Origin: Actinomadura parmotrematis
GTDB taxonomy: Bacteria > Actinomycetota > Actinomycetes > Streptosporangiales > Streptosporangiaceae
Length of the DNA stretch: 64,000 nt
Assembly: GCF_019458805.1 (NCBI RefSeq)
Contig: NZ_JAIBOA010000016.1
Coordinates: forward strand, 62,001 to 126,000
Direction: 5' to 3'
The translations under genes were made by a program, and so were the position numbers. The notes below the pieces were generated by a model. That model had not been told where the DNA came from, made no database searches, and saw only the letters and a list, made by a program, of their open reading frames with translations. Of the stretch, positions 27,463 to 37,800 are shown piece by piece (the first letter of the stretch is position 1; each line of letters begins with the position of its first letter).

Positions 27463-28488
27463 TCAGCCGTAGCGCTTCATCTCGTGGAAGAAGCCGGGGA
27501 CCTTCTGGAGCTCGCCGGCGGCGGTGACCTGGTCGTAGACGTAGCGGGCGACGGCGAGGTCGAGGACGCCGAGGCCGAAGGGGGAGAAGACGACCGGTTT
27601 GTCGGCGGGGGCGGTGATGGCGCCGGTCAGGGCGTCGTAGAGGGTGCCGGCGACGAAGTCGCGGTGGCCGACCTGCTGCTCGGCCAGGTGCGGGGAGGTG
27701 TTGGCCTTCATGCAGTGCTCGACGTCGTCGACGATGTTGAACGACGACAGGATGATCTCCGGCGACAGGTCGCGCAGGGAGACGTGCAGGACGAGCGGGT
27801 TGTGCGCGAACAGCGCCGGGTCGTGGACGTGGGGCTCGCCCGCGACGGTGGCGAACACGATCAGGTCCGAGGCGGTGATCAGCGACTCGGCCGAGCCGTG
27901 GATGGTCACCTCGCCCTTCTCGGTGCGCTCCAGGTAGCCCTGGAAACCCTCGGCGTGCTCGCGGGACAGGTCGAAGACGCCGAGCTCGTCGAACTCCAGG
28001 CCGTTGCCCGCCAGGTAGGTGTGCAGGTAGCGGGCGATGAGGCCGACCCCGATGAAACCGACGCGGCGCGGGCGGACGCCGCGGGCCTCGGCGAGGGTGA
28101 CGGCGGCGAGCGCGGCGGACGCGGCGGTGCGCGCCGCCGAGATGATGGAGCTCTCCAGGCAGGCGAACGGGTAGCCGGTCGCGGTGTCGTTGAGGATGAG
28201 GACGGCCGACGCGCGCGGGATCCCGTTGGCCACGTTGCCGGGGAACGAGGAGATCCACTTGATGCCGTGGACGTCCACCTCGCCCTGCACCGAGGCGGGC
28301 AGCGCGATGATCCGGTCGGCGGGCCGGTCGGGGAACCGCAGGAAGTAGGAGTCGGGGTTGACCGTCCGGCCCTCGCCGTGCAGCCGGTAGGCCGCCTCGA
28401 TCATGCGGGTGACCTGCGGCTCGCGGCCGCTGACCGCCTCGTGCACCTGGGCGCCGGAGATCACGGCGAAAGAGGGGGCGTCGGTCAT
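27463..28488 (-). CDS. sbnB: SbnB-type dehydrogenase for L-2,3-diaminopropionate synthesis
   Basis: The 341-residue product belongs to the ornithine cyclodeaminase/SbnB family: ASAVLILNDTATGYPFACLESS, a Rossmann motif GFIGVGLIARYLHTYL, and a long C-terminal FGLGVLDLAVARYVYDQV. SbnB oxidatively splits N-(1-amino-1-carboxy-2-ethyl)-L-glutamate with NAD+ to L-Dap and 2-oxoglutarate. It follows sbnA by 32 bases on the same strand, and the pair is the standard Dap route. The start at ATG 28488 has a GGAG site nine bases upstream. The adjacent peptide synthetases make Dap supply for a peptide the obvious purpose. Confidence 0.9.
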   Translation of the reverse strand: MTDAPSFAVISGAQVHEAVSGREPQVTRMIEAAYRLHGEGRTVNPDSYFLRFPDRPADRIIALPASVQGEVDVHGIKWISSFPGNVANGIPRASAVLILNDTATGYPFACLESSIISAARTAASAALAAVTLAEARGVRPRRVGFIGVGLIARYLHTYLAGNGLEFDELGVFDLSREHAEGFQGYLERTEKGEVTIHGSAESLITASDLIVFATVAGEPHVHDPALFAHNPLVLHVSLRDLSPEIILSSFNIVDDVEHCMKANTSPHLAEQQVGHRDFVAGTLYDALTGAITAPADKPVVFSPFGLGVLDLAVARYVYDQVTAAGELQKVPGFFHEMKRYG

Positions 28489-28520
28489 GTCTGGATGCTC
28501 CGTGGAATGGCTGGTGATGA

Positions 28521-29510
28521 TCAGACGCCGAGGATATCGGCGCCGGGCAGGGACAGTTCGGGGGACAGCTCGGCGAAGTTCTCGCGCAGCCAGCTCTCCT
28601 CGTAGATCGAGTCGAGGTAGCGCTCGCCGAGGTCGGGCGCGATGGCGACCGCGACGGGGTCGCCGCCGGGGTACTTGGCGGCGAGCCAGCGGGCCGCGCC
28701 CGCCACGACGGTGCCGGTGGAGCCGCCGAACAGGAAGCCGTGCGAGGCGAGCGCGTGGACGGTGCGGATCGTCTCGGTCTCGGGGACGTGCACCACGTCG
28801 TCGACGAGGGACTCGTCGACGAGCTCGGGCCGGCGGCTCGTGCCGAGGCCGGGCACCATGCGCCGCTCGGGGATGCCGCCGAAGGTGACCGAGCCGACCG
28901 CGTCGATCGCCACGATGGTGACCGGCCGCCTGCGCTCGCGGAAGTAGCGGGCGCAGCCCATCAGCGTGCCGGTCGTGCCGGCGCCGACGAACAGCACCTC
29001 CAGGTCGGGGAAGGCCCGGTCGATGGCGGGCGCGGTGCCCGCGTAGTGCGCCTGGGAGTTGTTGGCGTTGGCGTACTGGTTCAGCCAGACGTAGCCGCCG
29101 CCGGACTCGCAGAGGTTCTGCACGTAGCGGATGCGGCTCTCCAGGAACCCGCCGTTGCCGTCCTGGCGGGAGATGACCCGCACCTCGGCGCCGAGCGCGC
29201 GCATCACCCGCATGGACGCGGGGTTGCAGCGCGGGTCGGTGACGCAGACGAACCGGTAGCCCTTGCTGGCCGCGATCACGCTGAGCGCGATGCCGAGGTT
29301 GCCCGAGGAGGACTCGATGATGATCGAGTCGGGGGTGAGCACGCCGTCGCGCTCGGCGGCGGCGACCATGGCCGCGGCCGCCTTCAGCTTGACCGAGCCG
29401 GCGAAGTTGAAGCCCTCGCACTTGAGACGCACAGGACAGCCGAGGGTCGGCCGAAGGTCCACATAAAGGTCCTCGACATTGAAGTCCTGCGGCGAGGTGA
29501 TGATGGGCAC
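28521..29510 (-). CDS. sbnA: SbnA-type PLP synthase for L-2,3-diaminopropionate synthesis
   Basis: The 329-residue fold-type II PLP enzyme is related to cysteine synthase. PLP Lys is in FNFAGSVKLKAAAAMV, the substrate loop is IIESSSGNLGIALS, and the PLP-phosphate loop is VGAGTTGTLMGCARYF. SbnA condenses O-phospho-L-serine with L-glutamate to give the intermediate that SbnB cleaves. The GTG start at 29510 is used. Being directly divergent from an NRPS adenylation gene links Dap to the peptide. Confidence 0.9.
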   Translation of the reverse strand: MPIITSPQDFNVEDLYVDLRPTLGCPVRLKCEGFNFAGSVKLKAAAAMVAAAERDGVLTPDSIIIESSSGNLGIALSVIAASKGYRFVCVTDPRCNPASMRVMRALGAEVRVISRQDGNGGFLESRIRYVQNLCESGGGYVWLNQYANANNSQAHYAGTAPAIDRAFPDLEVLFVGAGTTGTLMGCARYFRERRRPVTIVAIDAVGSVTFGGIPERRMVPGLGTSRRPELVDESLVDDVVHVPETETIRTVHALASHGFLFGGSTGTVVAGAARWLAAKYPGGDPVAVAIAPDLGERYLDSIYEESWLRENFAELSPELSLPGADILGV

Positions 29511-29880
29511 GCTGCCACCCTTGAATGAATGACAATTGATGGGTCAGGAAGAAGTGGAGTGGAGTCCGCGCCGTATTTCCGCTCCGGGCTGTATTCTCGT
29601 TCCAGGGCGGGGCGCTTTTTCAATTTCCAGTGAACATTTCCTGGATCTTCTCCCATCCTCCCCCGATGGTGTCCCGGGCGCACGACAAGCCGCCCGGGGC
29701 GAAGCCTCACGGTACCTTCGGTCATCCCCTGTCGCAACCCCCTACTTACCCACGAGTAGGGTGTTATCCGGTGAATCCCGAACATCCGCTCGGCGCTGGA
29801 CATAAGCTATGACGCCCGGGCGGGTATACGGGTTCATTCCACCCGGCCGGTGCACGAGGATGAGATCACGGAGAGTCACC
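29511..29880. promoter_or_regulatory. 370-base divergent promoter region of the peptide cluster
   Basis: No credible gene lies here. The sequence is clearly less GC-rich near both ends. CCCTACTtacccacgAGTAGGG at 29740-29761 is a 7-base inverted repeat with an 8-base spacer, about 120 bases before the adenylation gene, and is the best operator candidate. I looked for an iron-box (IdeR/DmdR type) sequence and did not see one. Confidence 0.5.
29740..29761. promoter_or_regulatory. Inverted repeat, possible operator
   Basis: Arms CCCTACT (29740-29746) and AGTAGGG (29755-29761) are perfect complements. The spacing suits a dimeric helix-turn-helix regulator. The regulator is not encoded in the window as far as I can tell. 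Confidence 0.45.
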
Positions 29881-31392
29881 ATGAATGCTGGCGGTCCCGT
29901 CGCCGGGCGGCTGCTCGCCCTCACCGAGCTGCCCGCGCTCGCCGTCTCGGTGGACGAGGCCGGGCGGGCGCGCGAGCTCGCCGCCCGCCACGGCATGACC
30001 AGCGACCGCGAGGTCGACCTGGCGGACGCCGTGATCGCGCGGGTCGAGCGGTTCGCCGCCGAGCGCGACCGGCCCGCCGTCGCCGACCGGACCCGCACGC
30101 TGTCCTACGCCGGGCTCGCCGCCGAGGCCCGCCGCCTCGCGACCCTGCTGGAGGACGCCGGCGTGCGGCCCGGCACGGTCGTCGGCGTCGGCGGGGAGCG
30201 CTGCGCGACCGTCGTCGCGGCGTTCCTGGCGATCGAGCTGGTCGGCGCCCTGTACGTGCCCGCCGACGAGACCTGGCCCGCCGCGCGCGTCCGCGACGTC
30301 CTCGACCAGGCCGGCGCGGGGGTGCTGCTCACCGTGGACGCCGGCGCGACCGCCCCGGCCCTGCTGGAGGGCGCGGCCGAGGCCGGCTGCACCGTGCTGC
30401 GCGCCGCCGACGCCGACGGCCGCGCGCCGTGGGCGGGGGAGGCCCGGCTGGAGTCGCTCGACCAGCCCCGCTACGTGCTCTTCACCTCCGGCTCGACCGG
30501 CCGCCCCAAGGGCGCCGTCGTCGAGCACCAGGGGATGGTCAACCACCTCTACGCCAAGATCGTCGATCTGGGGCTGACCGGCGCCGACGTCGTCGCGCAG
30601 ACCGCCCCGCTCGGCTTCGACATCTCGGTCTGGCAGCTGCTCTGCCCGCTGCTGGTCGGCGGCCGCGTCGACGTCGTCGGCGACGAGGTCGGCCACGACC
30701 CGGTGGCGTTCGCGCGCGCCGTGGACGAGCGGGGCATCACCGTCGTCGAGCTCGTCCCGACGATGGTCCGGCACCTGCTGGACGACCTGGCGGCCGCCCC
30801 GGCGGGCGCGCTCGGCGGCCTGCGCTGGATGATCGCCACCGGCGAGGAGCTGCCGACCGAGCTGTCCCGCCGCTGGCTGCAGGCCATGCCGCACGCCCGG
30901 CTGCTGAACGCCTACGGGCCGACCGAGTGCTCCGACGACGTCACCCACCACACCGTCACCGCGGGCGACCTGGAGCTGCTGCGGCTGCCCATCGGCGTGC
31001 CGGTCGCCAACGCGCGGCTGTACGTGCTGCGGCACGAGGACGACGGCACCTGGCGGGCCTGCGACCTGGAGGAGACCGGGGAGCTGTTCGTCGGCGGCGT
31101 CTGCGTCGGCCGCGGTTACCTCGGCGACCCGAAGCGCACCGCCGACGCCTTCTACCAGGACCCCTTCGAGGCCACCGCGACCGGCCGCCTCTACCGGACG
31201 GGCGACGCGGTGAAGCTGCTGCCGCCCGGTGCCGGCGGCGACGACCGGCCCACCCTGCAGTACCTCGGCCGGGTCGACCGGCAGGTGAAGATCTCCGGCG
31301 TCCGGATGGAGCTCGGCGAGATCGAGGCGGTGCTCCAGCGGCATCCGGCGGTCGGCGCGGCGGCCGTGGTGGTGCACGAGTACAGGGCGTGA
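29881..31392 (+). CDS. Stand-alone NRPS adenylation domain lacking its C-terminal A9/A10 part
   Basis: The ATG at 29881 has GGAGAG about five bases upstream. The 503-residue protein carries A3 FTSGSTGRPKG (near 201), A4 FDISVWQ, A5 NAYGPTE (near 343), A7 YRTGD (438) and A8 GRVDRQVKISG (463), then stops at HPAVGAAAVVVHEYRA. A normal adenylation domain continues about 70 residues further, with A9 (LPxYMVP) and the A10 catalytic lysine; neither is found in any frame downstream. Aligned to GrsA, pocket residues read approximately D, I, W, E, I, T, A, D, D; the acidic positions suit a basic amino acid such as Dap. The missing part appears inside module 2 of the next gene. It is the first gene of the NRPS direction and is divergent from sbnA. 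Confidence 0.88.
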   Translation: MNAGGPVAGRLLALTELPALAVSVDEAGRARELAARHGMTSDREVDLADAVIARVERFAAERDRPAVADRTRTLSYAGLAAEARRLATLLEDAGVRPGTVVGVGGERCATVVAAFLAIELVGALYVPADETWPAARVRDVLDQAGAGVLLTVDAGATAPALLEGAAEAGCTVLRAADADGRAPWAGEARLESLDQPRYVLFTSGSTGRPKGAVVEHQGMVNHLYAKIVDLGLTGADVVAQTAPLGFDISVWQLLCPLLVGGRVDVVGDEVGHDPVAFARAVDERGITVVELVPTMVRHLLDDLAAAPAGALGGLRWMIATGEELPTELSRRWLQAMPHARLLNAYGPTECSDDVTHHTVTAGDLELLRLPIGVPVANARLYVLRHEDDGTWRACDLEETGELFVGGVCVGRGYLGDPKRTADAFYQDPFEATATGRLYRTGDAVKLLPPGAGGDDRPTLQYLGRVDRQVKISGVRMELGEIEAVLQRHPAVGAAAVVVHEYRA

Positions 31393-31840
31393 CGGCGTGG
31401 TCCGCGACGGTGTCCGCCTGTGGACGTCAACCGTTGTCACCGGGTGAGCGTCGGCGCCCCTCCAGGCACCTGCGACCTGGGGATCGTTTGTCACCGCCGT
31501 GAGTAATCCGCCGCCCCGTTTTCTACTTTTGAGGGGATTGCGAGGCATGTGACAGGCTGGTTAACTGTGGCTCCGCTACTGCTCAGTAGAGCCGTGGACC
31601 GTGGGCCCGGTCCACGCCGGGGACAGCGCCGGCGACCGCGGGGGACGCCGGCCCGGAAGGGCGGGCGCGGATCCGGCCGCCGCCGGGGGCGCGCACCACG
31701 TCCCGCCGGGGACTCGGGGAAAGGGGACGGCGACACCCGCAGTTCTTTGTTCAGCCGTTTTATCGCCCGCTTCCGGACCGTTGCTCCGGTCACCCTTCCG
31801 GGTGTTGAAGAAACCCCTCCGACTGGGAAAGCACTGCTTG
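31393..31840 (+). other. 448-base gap between adenylation gene and first synthetase
   Basis: No gene is supported here. A weak promoter candidate is TTGCGA (31538-31543) with an 18-base spacer to TAACTG (31562-31567), in a locally AT-richer patch. The palindrome CTACTGctCAGTAG (31576-31589) and a hairpin with arms GTGGACC (31594-31600) and GGTCCAC (31609-31615) follow. The synthetase may therefore have its own promoter rather than depend on read-through. Confidence 0.4.
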
Positions 31841-34800
31841 ATGTCGTCCACCGAGTACGTTCCCCTTTCCGCCGCGCAGCAGAGCGTCTGGTACGCCCAG
31901 CAACTGGTTCCGGAAACGCCGATCCATATCGCGCAGTACATCGAGATCGAGGGGCCGCTCGACCACGAACTCTTCGACCGCGTCGCGCGCATCGCCGCGC
32001 ACGAGGCCGAGGCGCTGCACGTGCGCATCGTCGAGCGCGACGGAATGGCGTACCAGGTCATCGGAGAGGCCGCGCAGACCATTCCGCTGGTGGATCTGAG
32101 CGGTGCGGACGACCCGCGGGCGGCCGCGCACGCGCGCATCCGGGCGCGGCTGCGCGAGCCGCTGCCGCTGGACGCCGAGCGGCTCGTGACGACCGAGATG
32201 ATCAGGCTGGCGCCGGACGTGCACTGGTGGTTCATCCGCGCCCACCACATCGTCCAGGACGGCTACTGCGGCTCGCTGATCAGCCACCGCGCCGCCGAGG
32301 TCTACACCACGCTCGCCGGCGGCGGCGAGTACGTCCCCGCCAAGCTCGGCGACTACCGCCGGCTGCTGGCCGACGAGGCCGCCTACCGCGAGTCGGAGAA
32401 GTTCGAGCGGGACCGCGCCTACTGGCTGGAGCGGTTCGCCGACCGCCCCACGGCGACCCGCCTCACCGACGAGACGGCGCTGCCGACCGCCGACTACCAC
32501 GCGCGCGCCGTCACCGTCCCCCCGGACCAGACCGCCGGTCTCGTGGCGGGCTCGCGGCGCCTCCGCACCGCCACGCAGGGCCTCGCGATCGCCGCGACCG
32601 CCGCCTACGTGGCGAAGATGACCGGCGAGCGCGACGTCATCCTCGGCCTCGCCGTCACCGGCCGCGCCACCGAGCTGGCCCTCGCGACGCCGGCGATGCT
32701 GTCGTCGATCCTGCCGCTGCGCGTCGAGGTCCGCCCCGACATGACGGTGGAGGAGCTGGTCCGCTCGGTGACCCGGGCGAGCGCCCGCGCGCTCCGCCAC
32801 CAGCGCTACCGGCACGAGGACCTGCAGCGCGACCTGAAGCTGCTCGGCGAGCGCCGCAACCTGTACGGCACGGTCATCAACATCATGGCGTTCGACTACC
32901 GGCTGGACTTCGCCGGGACGCCGGGCCGGATGCACGCCGTCACCGTCGGCCCCAACGACGACCTGATGATCAACATCTACGACAACTTCGACGGCGCCGG
33001 GATGCGCGTCGACTTCGAGGCGCACCCCGACCTGTACGACGCGGACGAGGTCGCCGCCCACCACGACCGCTACATCCGCCTCATGCGCGAGCTCGCCGCC
33101 GTCGACCCGTCGACGCGCCTCCGCGACGTGGAGATCCTCGACGAGGCCGAGCGGCACCGCATCCTCGTCGAGTGGAACGACACCTACAAGGACGTCGACC
33201 GCACCCCCCTCGCGCACGAGCTGTTCGAGGCGCGGGCGGCGGAGAGGCCGGACGCGGTCGCCGTCACCTGCGGCGAGGTGTGGCTCACCTACGCCGAGCT
33301 GAACGCGCGGGCCAACCGCCTGGCCCGGCACCTGGTCGGCCTCGGCGTCGGCCCCGAGGACCTGGTCGCGGTGTCGATGCCGCACGACCACCGCACCGTC
33401 GTCGCGACGCTCGCGGCGATGAAGGCGGGCGGCGCCTACCAGGCCCTGGACCCCGCCTACCCGGCCGACCGCGTCGCGTTCATGCTGGCCGACGCCGCGC
33501 CGAAGGCCGTCCTCACCGCGAGCACCGTGGAGCTGGCGCTGCCGCCGGGCGTGCGCCGCGTCGACGTCGACGCCCTCGACCTGGACGCGCTGCCCGGCCA
33601 CGACCTGGCCCAGGGCGAGCGGGTCCGGCCGGTCCGGCACGACAACCCCGCCTACGTCATCTACACCTCGGGGTCGACGGGCCGCCCGAAGGGCGTCGTC
33701 GTCACGCACGCCAACCTCGTCGACTACCGGGAGCGGATGCTGCCGGTGTTCACGCCCGAGATGATGGCGCACACCCTGTTCGCCACGTCGCTGAACTTCG
33801 ACGTGTCGGTCATGGAGTGGTACCTGACGCTCGCCGCGGGCGGCCGCCTGGACGTCGTCCGCGACCTGCTGGAGCTGACCGAGCGCGGCGGCTGGCAGGG
33901 CACCCTGCTCTGCGGCGTCCCGTCGGCGTTCGCCGCCGTCATCGCGCGCGGCGGCCTGAAACTGGAGATCGGCGACATCTCGCTCGGCGGCGAGGCGATG
34001 CCGCCGCGGCTGCTGCGCGACGTCCGCGCGCTCGCGCCGGACTCGCGGGTCTCCAACATCTACGGCCCGACCGAGATCACCGTCATGGTGACGACCTGGT
34101 TCGACGACGGCAACCCCGAGGGCCACGCCCCGATGGGCCCGCTCATGCCGAACGTGCGCGGCTTCGTCCTGGACGACGCGCTGAAGCCCGTCCCCGTGGG
34201 CGTGCCCGGCGAGCTGTACCTGGCGACCAAGGGCGTCACCCGCGGCTACCTGAACCGGCCCGGTCTCACCGCCGAGCGGTTCGTCGCCTGCCCGTTCGGG
34301 GAGCCCGGCGAGCGCATGTACCGCACCGGCGACGTGGTGCGCTGGCGGCCCGACGGCCAGCTGGAGTTCATGGGCCGCCAGGACGACCAGGTGAAGGTCC
34401 GCGGGTTCCGCATCGAGCTCGGCGAGATCGAGACGGCGCTCGCCGCGCACCCGCTCGTCGCGCAGAACGTGGTGACGGCCCGCAAGGACGCCGTCGGCGA
34501 CACCGCCCTGGTCGCCTACGTCGTCGGCGCCGCCGGCGGCGACCCGGACCCGGCGGGGGTCAGGGAGTTCCTGGCCCGCACGCTGCCCGAGTACATGATC
34601 CCCTCGGCGGTGGTGGTGCTGGACGCCATGCCGCTGAACCCGGCCGGCAAGCTGGACCGCGGCGCGCTGCCCGACCCGGTGTTCGCCGCCTCCGAGGTCG
34701 GCCGCGGCCCCCGCGACGCCCGCGAGGAGATCCTCTGCGGGGTGTTCGCCGAGGTGCTCGGCCTGCCGCGGATCGGCATCGACGACGACTTCTTCGACCT

Positions 34801-37800
34801 CGGCGGCGACTCGCTGAAGGCGACCCGCGTGGTGTCGCGGGCCCGCGCCGCGCTGGACGCCGAGCTCGCCGTCCGCGCCCTGTTCGAGTTCCCGACGGTC
34901 GCCGGGCTCGCCGAGCACCTGGCCGCGAGCAGCCCCGAGGCGTCCCGCCCGGTGCTGCGCCCGGCCGCCCGCCCCGAGCCGCTGCCCGCCTCGTTCGCGC
35001 AGGAGCGCCTCTGGTTCCTGAACCAGCTCGAAGGCGGCACCGCGACGTACAACATGCCGATCCCGCTGCGCCTCACCGGCGCGCTGGACGTCGCCGCGGT
35101 CCGCGCGGCGCTGCGCGACGTCACCGCCCGCCACGAGTCGCTGCGGACCCTGTTCGGCGAGGCCGACGGCGCCGCCGTGCAGCGGATCCTGCCCGCCGGG
35201 GACGCCGAGCCGGTCCTGCACGTCGGCCGCGTCGCGGGCGGCGACCTGCACGCCGCCCTGTTCGCCGACGCCACCCGCGGCTTCGACCTGTCGGCGGACC
35301 TGCCGCTGCGCGCCCACCTCTACCGGCTCGGCGACGACGAGCACCTGCTGCTCCTCGTCCTGCACCACATCGCCGGGGACGGCTGGTCGCTGGCGCCGCT
35401 GGCCCGCGACGTCATCACCGCCTACGTCGCCCGCCGCGACGGCGCCGCGCCCGGCTGGGCGCCGCTGCCCGTCCAGTACGCCGACTACGCGCTGTGGCAG
35501 CGCGAGCTGCTCGGCGCCGAGGACGACCCGGGCAGCCTGGCCGCCGCGCAGCTCTCCTACTGGAAGGACGCCCTCGCCGGGCTGCCCGACCAGACGCCGC
35601 TGCCGACCGACCGGCCGCGCCCCGACCGGGCGTCCTACCGGGGCGGCCAGGTCGCCTTCGAGCTGCCCGCCGACCTGCACGCGGGCCTCGCCGACCTCGC
35701 CCGCGCCCACCAGACCAGCCTGTTCATGGTGCTGCAGGCCGCGCTCGCCGCGCTGCTCACGCGCCTCGGCGCGGGCACCGACGTCCCGATCGGGTCGCCG
35801 ATCGCGGGCCGCACCGACGAGGCCCTCGACGACCTCGTCGGCGTCTTCGTCAACACCCTGGTGCTGCGCACCGACACCTCGGGCGACCCGACGTTCGCCG
35901 AGCTCCTCGCCCGCGTCCGCGAGACCGACCTCGCCGCCTACGCCCACCAGGACGTCCCGTTCGAGCGCCTGGTGGAGGTGCTGAACCCGGCCCGCTCGCT
36001 CGCCCGCCACCCGCTGTTCCAGGTCATGCTGACCCTCCAGAACAACCCGGAGGCGACCGTCGAGCTGCCCGGCCTCACCGTCGGCGTCGAGCCGGTGGAC
36101 GCCGGCGTCGCCAAGTTCGACCTGGAGTTCCTGCTGGAGGAGCCGCGCGACGGCTCCGGCGGCCTCACCGGCACGGTCGAGTACGCCCTCGACCTGTTCG
36201 ACCGCGGCACCGTCGAGCGGTTCGCCGGCTGGTTCCGGCAGGTGCTGGAGGCGGCCGTGGCGTCCCGCGCCGCCGTCACCGTCGGCGCCCTGGACCTGCC
36301 CGGCGCCGACGACCGCCGCGCGGCCGTCACCGTCGAGCTCCCCGAGGCGCCCGCCGTCAAGCGGCTCGTCGCCTACGTCGTCGCCGCGCCCGGCCAGGCC
36401 GTCGACGCCGAGGAGCTGCGCGCCCACGCCCGCGCGAACCTGCCGGAGTCGATGGTCCCGGCCGCCGTCGTCGTGCTGGACGAGCTGCCGCTCACCCCGA
36501 ACGGCAAGGTCGACACCAAGGCGCTGCCCAAGCCGGAGATCACCGCCCCGACCGCCCCCTACCGGGAGCCGCGCGACGACCGCGAGCGCGCCATCGCCGC
36601 CGTCTTCGCCGAGCTGCTCGGCCGCGACCGCGTCGGCATCGACGACGACTTCTTCGAGCACGGCGGCAACTCGCTCATCGCGACCCGCGTCGTCAGCCGG
36701 GTGCGCCGCGCCCTGGACGTCGAGCTGCCCGTCCGCGCCCTGTTCGAGTCCCCGACCGTCGCCGGCCTCGCCGCCGCCCTCGCCGACGGCGGCGAGGCGC
36801 TCCGCCCGGCGCTCACCGCCCGCGAGCGGCCCGAGACGGTGCCGCCGTCCTACGCGCAGCAGCGCCTGTGGTTCCTCAACCGGTTCGAGGGCCCGTCGGC
36901 GACCTACAACATGCCGATCGCGCTCCGCATCCGCGGCGCCCTCGACGCGGACGCCCTGCAGACCGCGCTCGGCGACCTCGTCGCCCGCCACGAGTCGCTG
37001 CGGACCGTGCTGCCCGACAGCGGCGGCGTCCCGCGCCAGCTCATCCTGGACCCGGCCACCGCCCGCCCCGAGCTGCAGACCGCCGAGACCACCGCCGCCG
37101 AGCTGCCCTCGCGGCTCGGCACCGCCGCCGGGTACGCGTTCGACATCTCCGCCGAGCCGCCGCTGCGCGCCCACCTGTACCGCCTGACCGACGGCGGCGC
37201 GGGCGCCGAGCCCGAGCACGTGGTGCTGCTGCTCATGCACCACATCGGCGGCGACGGCTGGTCGATGGCGCCCCTCGCCACCGACCTCATCACCGCCTAC
37301 GCCGCCCGCGCCCAGGGCGCGGCGCCCGGCTGGGCGCCGCTGCCGGTCCAGTACGCCGACTACACGCTGTGGCAGCAGGAGCTGTTCGGGTCCGAGGACG
37401 ACCCCGAGAGCCTCATCTCCCGGCAGATCGCCTACTGGAAGGACGCCCTCGCCGGCGTCCCCGAGGAGCTGGAGCTGCCCGCCGACCGGCCCCGCCCGGC
37501 CGAGGCGTCCTACCGCGGCGCCACCACCCATTTCCAGCTCGGCGCCGACGTCGCCGAGGGCCTCCAGCGGGTGGCGCGCGAGACCGGCGCCAGCCCGTTC
37601 ATGGTCGCCCAGGCCGCGTTCGCCGCGCTGCTCACGCGCCTCGGCGCGGGCACCGACGTCCCGATCGGGTCGCCGATCGCGGGCCGCACGGACGAGGCCC
37701 TCGACGACCTCGTCGGCATGTTCGTCAACATGCTGGTGTTCCGCACCGACACCTCCGGCGACCCGACGTTCCGCGAGCTCGTCGGCCGCGTCCGCGAGAC

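Noticed and set aside
29511..29880. An iron-box controlling a siderophore cluster
   Set aside because: The EntF-like start and SbnA/SbnB suggested one, but no TTAGG-type palindrome is visible; the only inverted repeat is CCCTACT/AGTAGGG.
31340..31600. A frameshift as the cause of the truncated adenylation gene
   Set aside because: I read the region after 31392 in all frames and found no A9 (LPxYMVP) or A10 (NGKxD) like sequence before the next gene, so a single-base error cannot restore the domain.
31549..31840. N-terminal extension of the first synthetase
   Set aside because: The frame is open upstream, but the sequence is low-complexity and non-homologous; the condensation domain begins right after ATG 31841.
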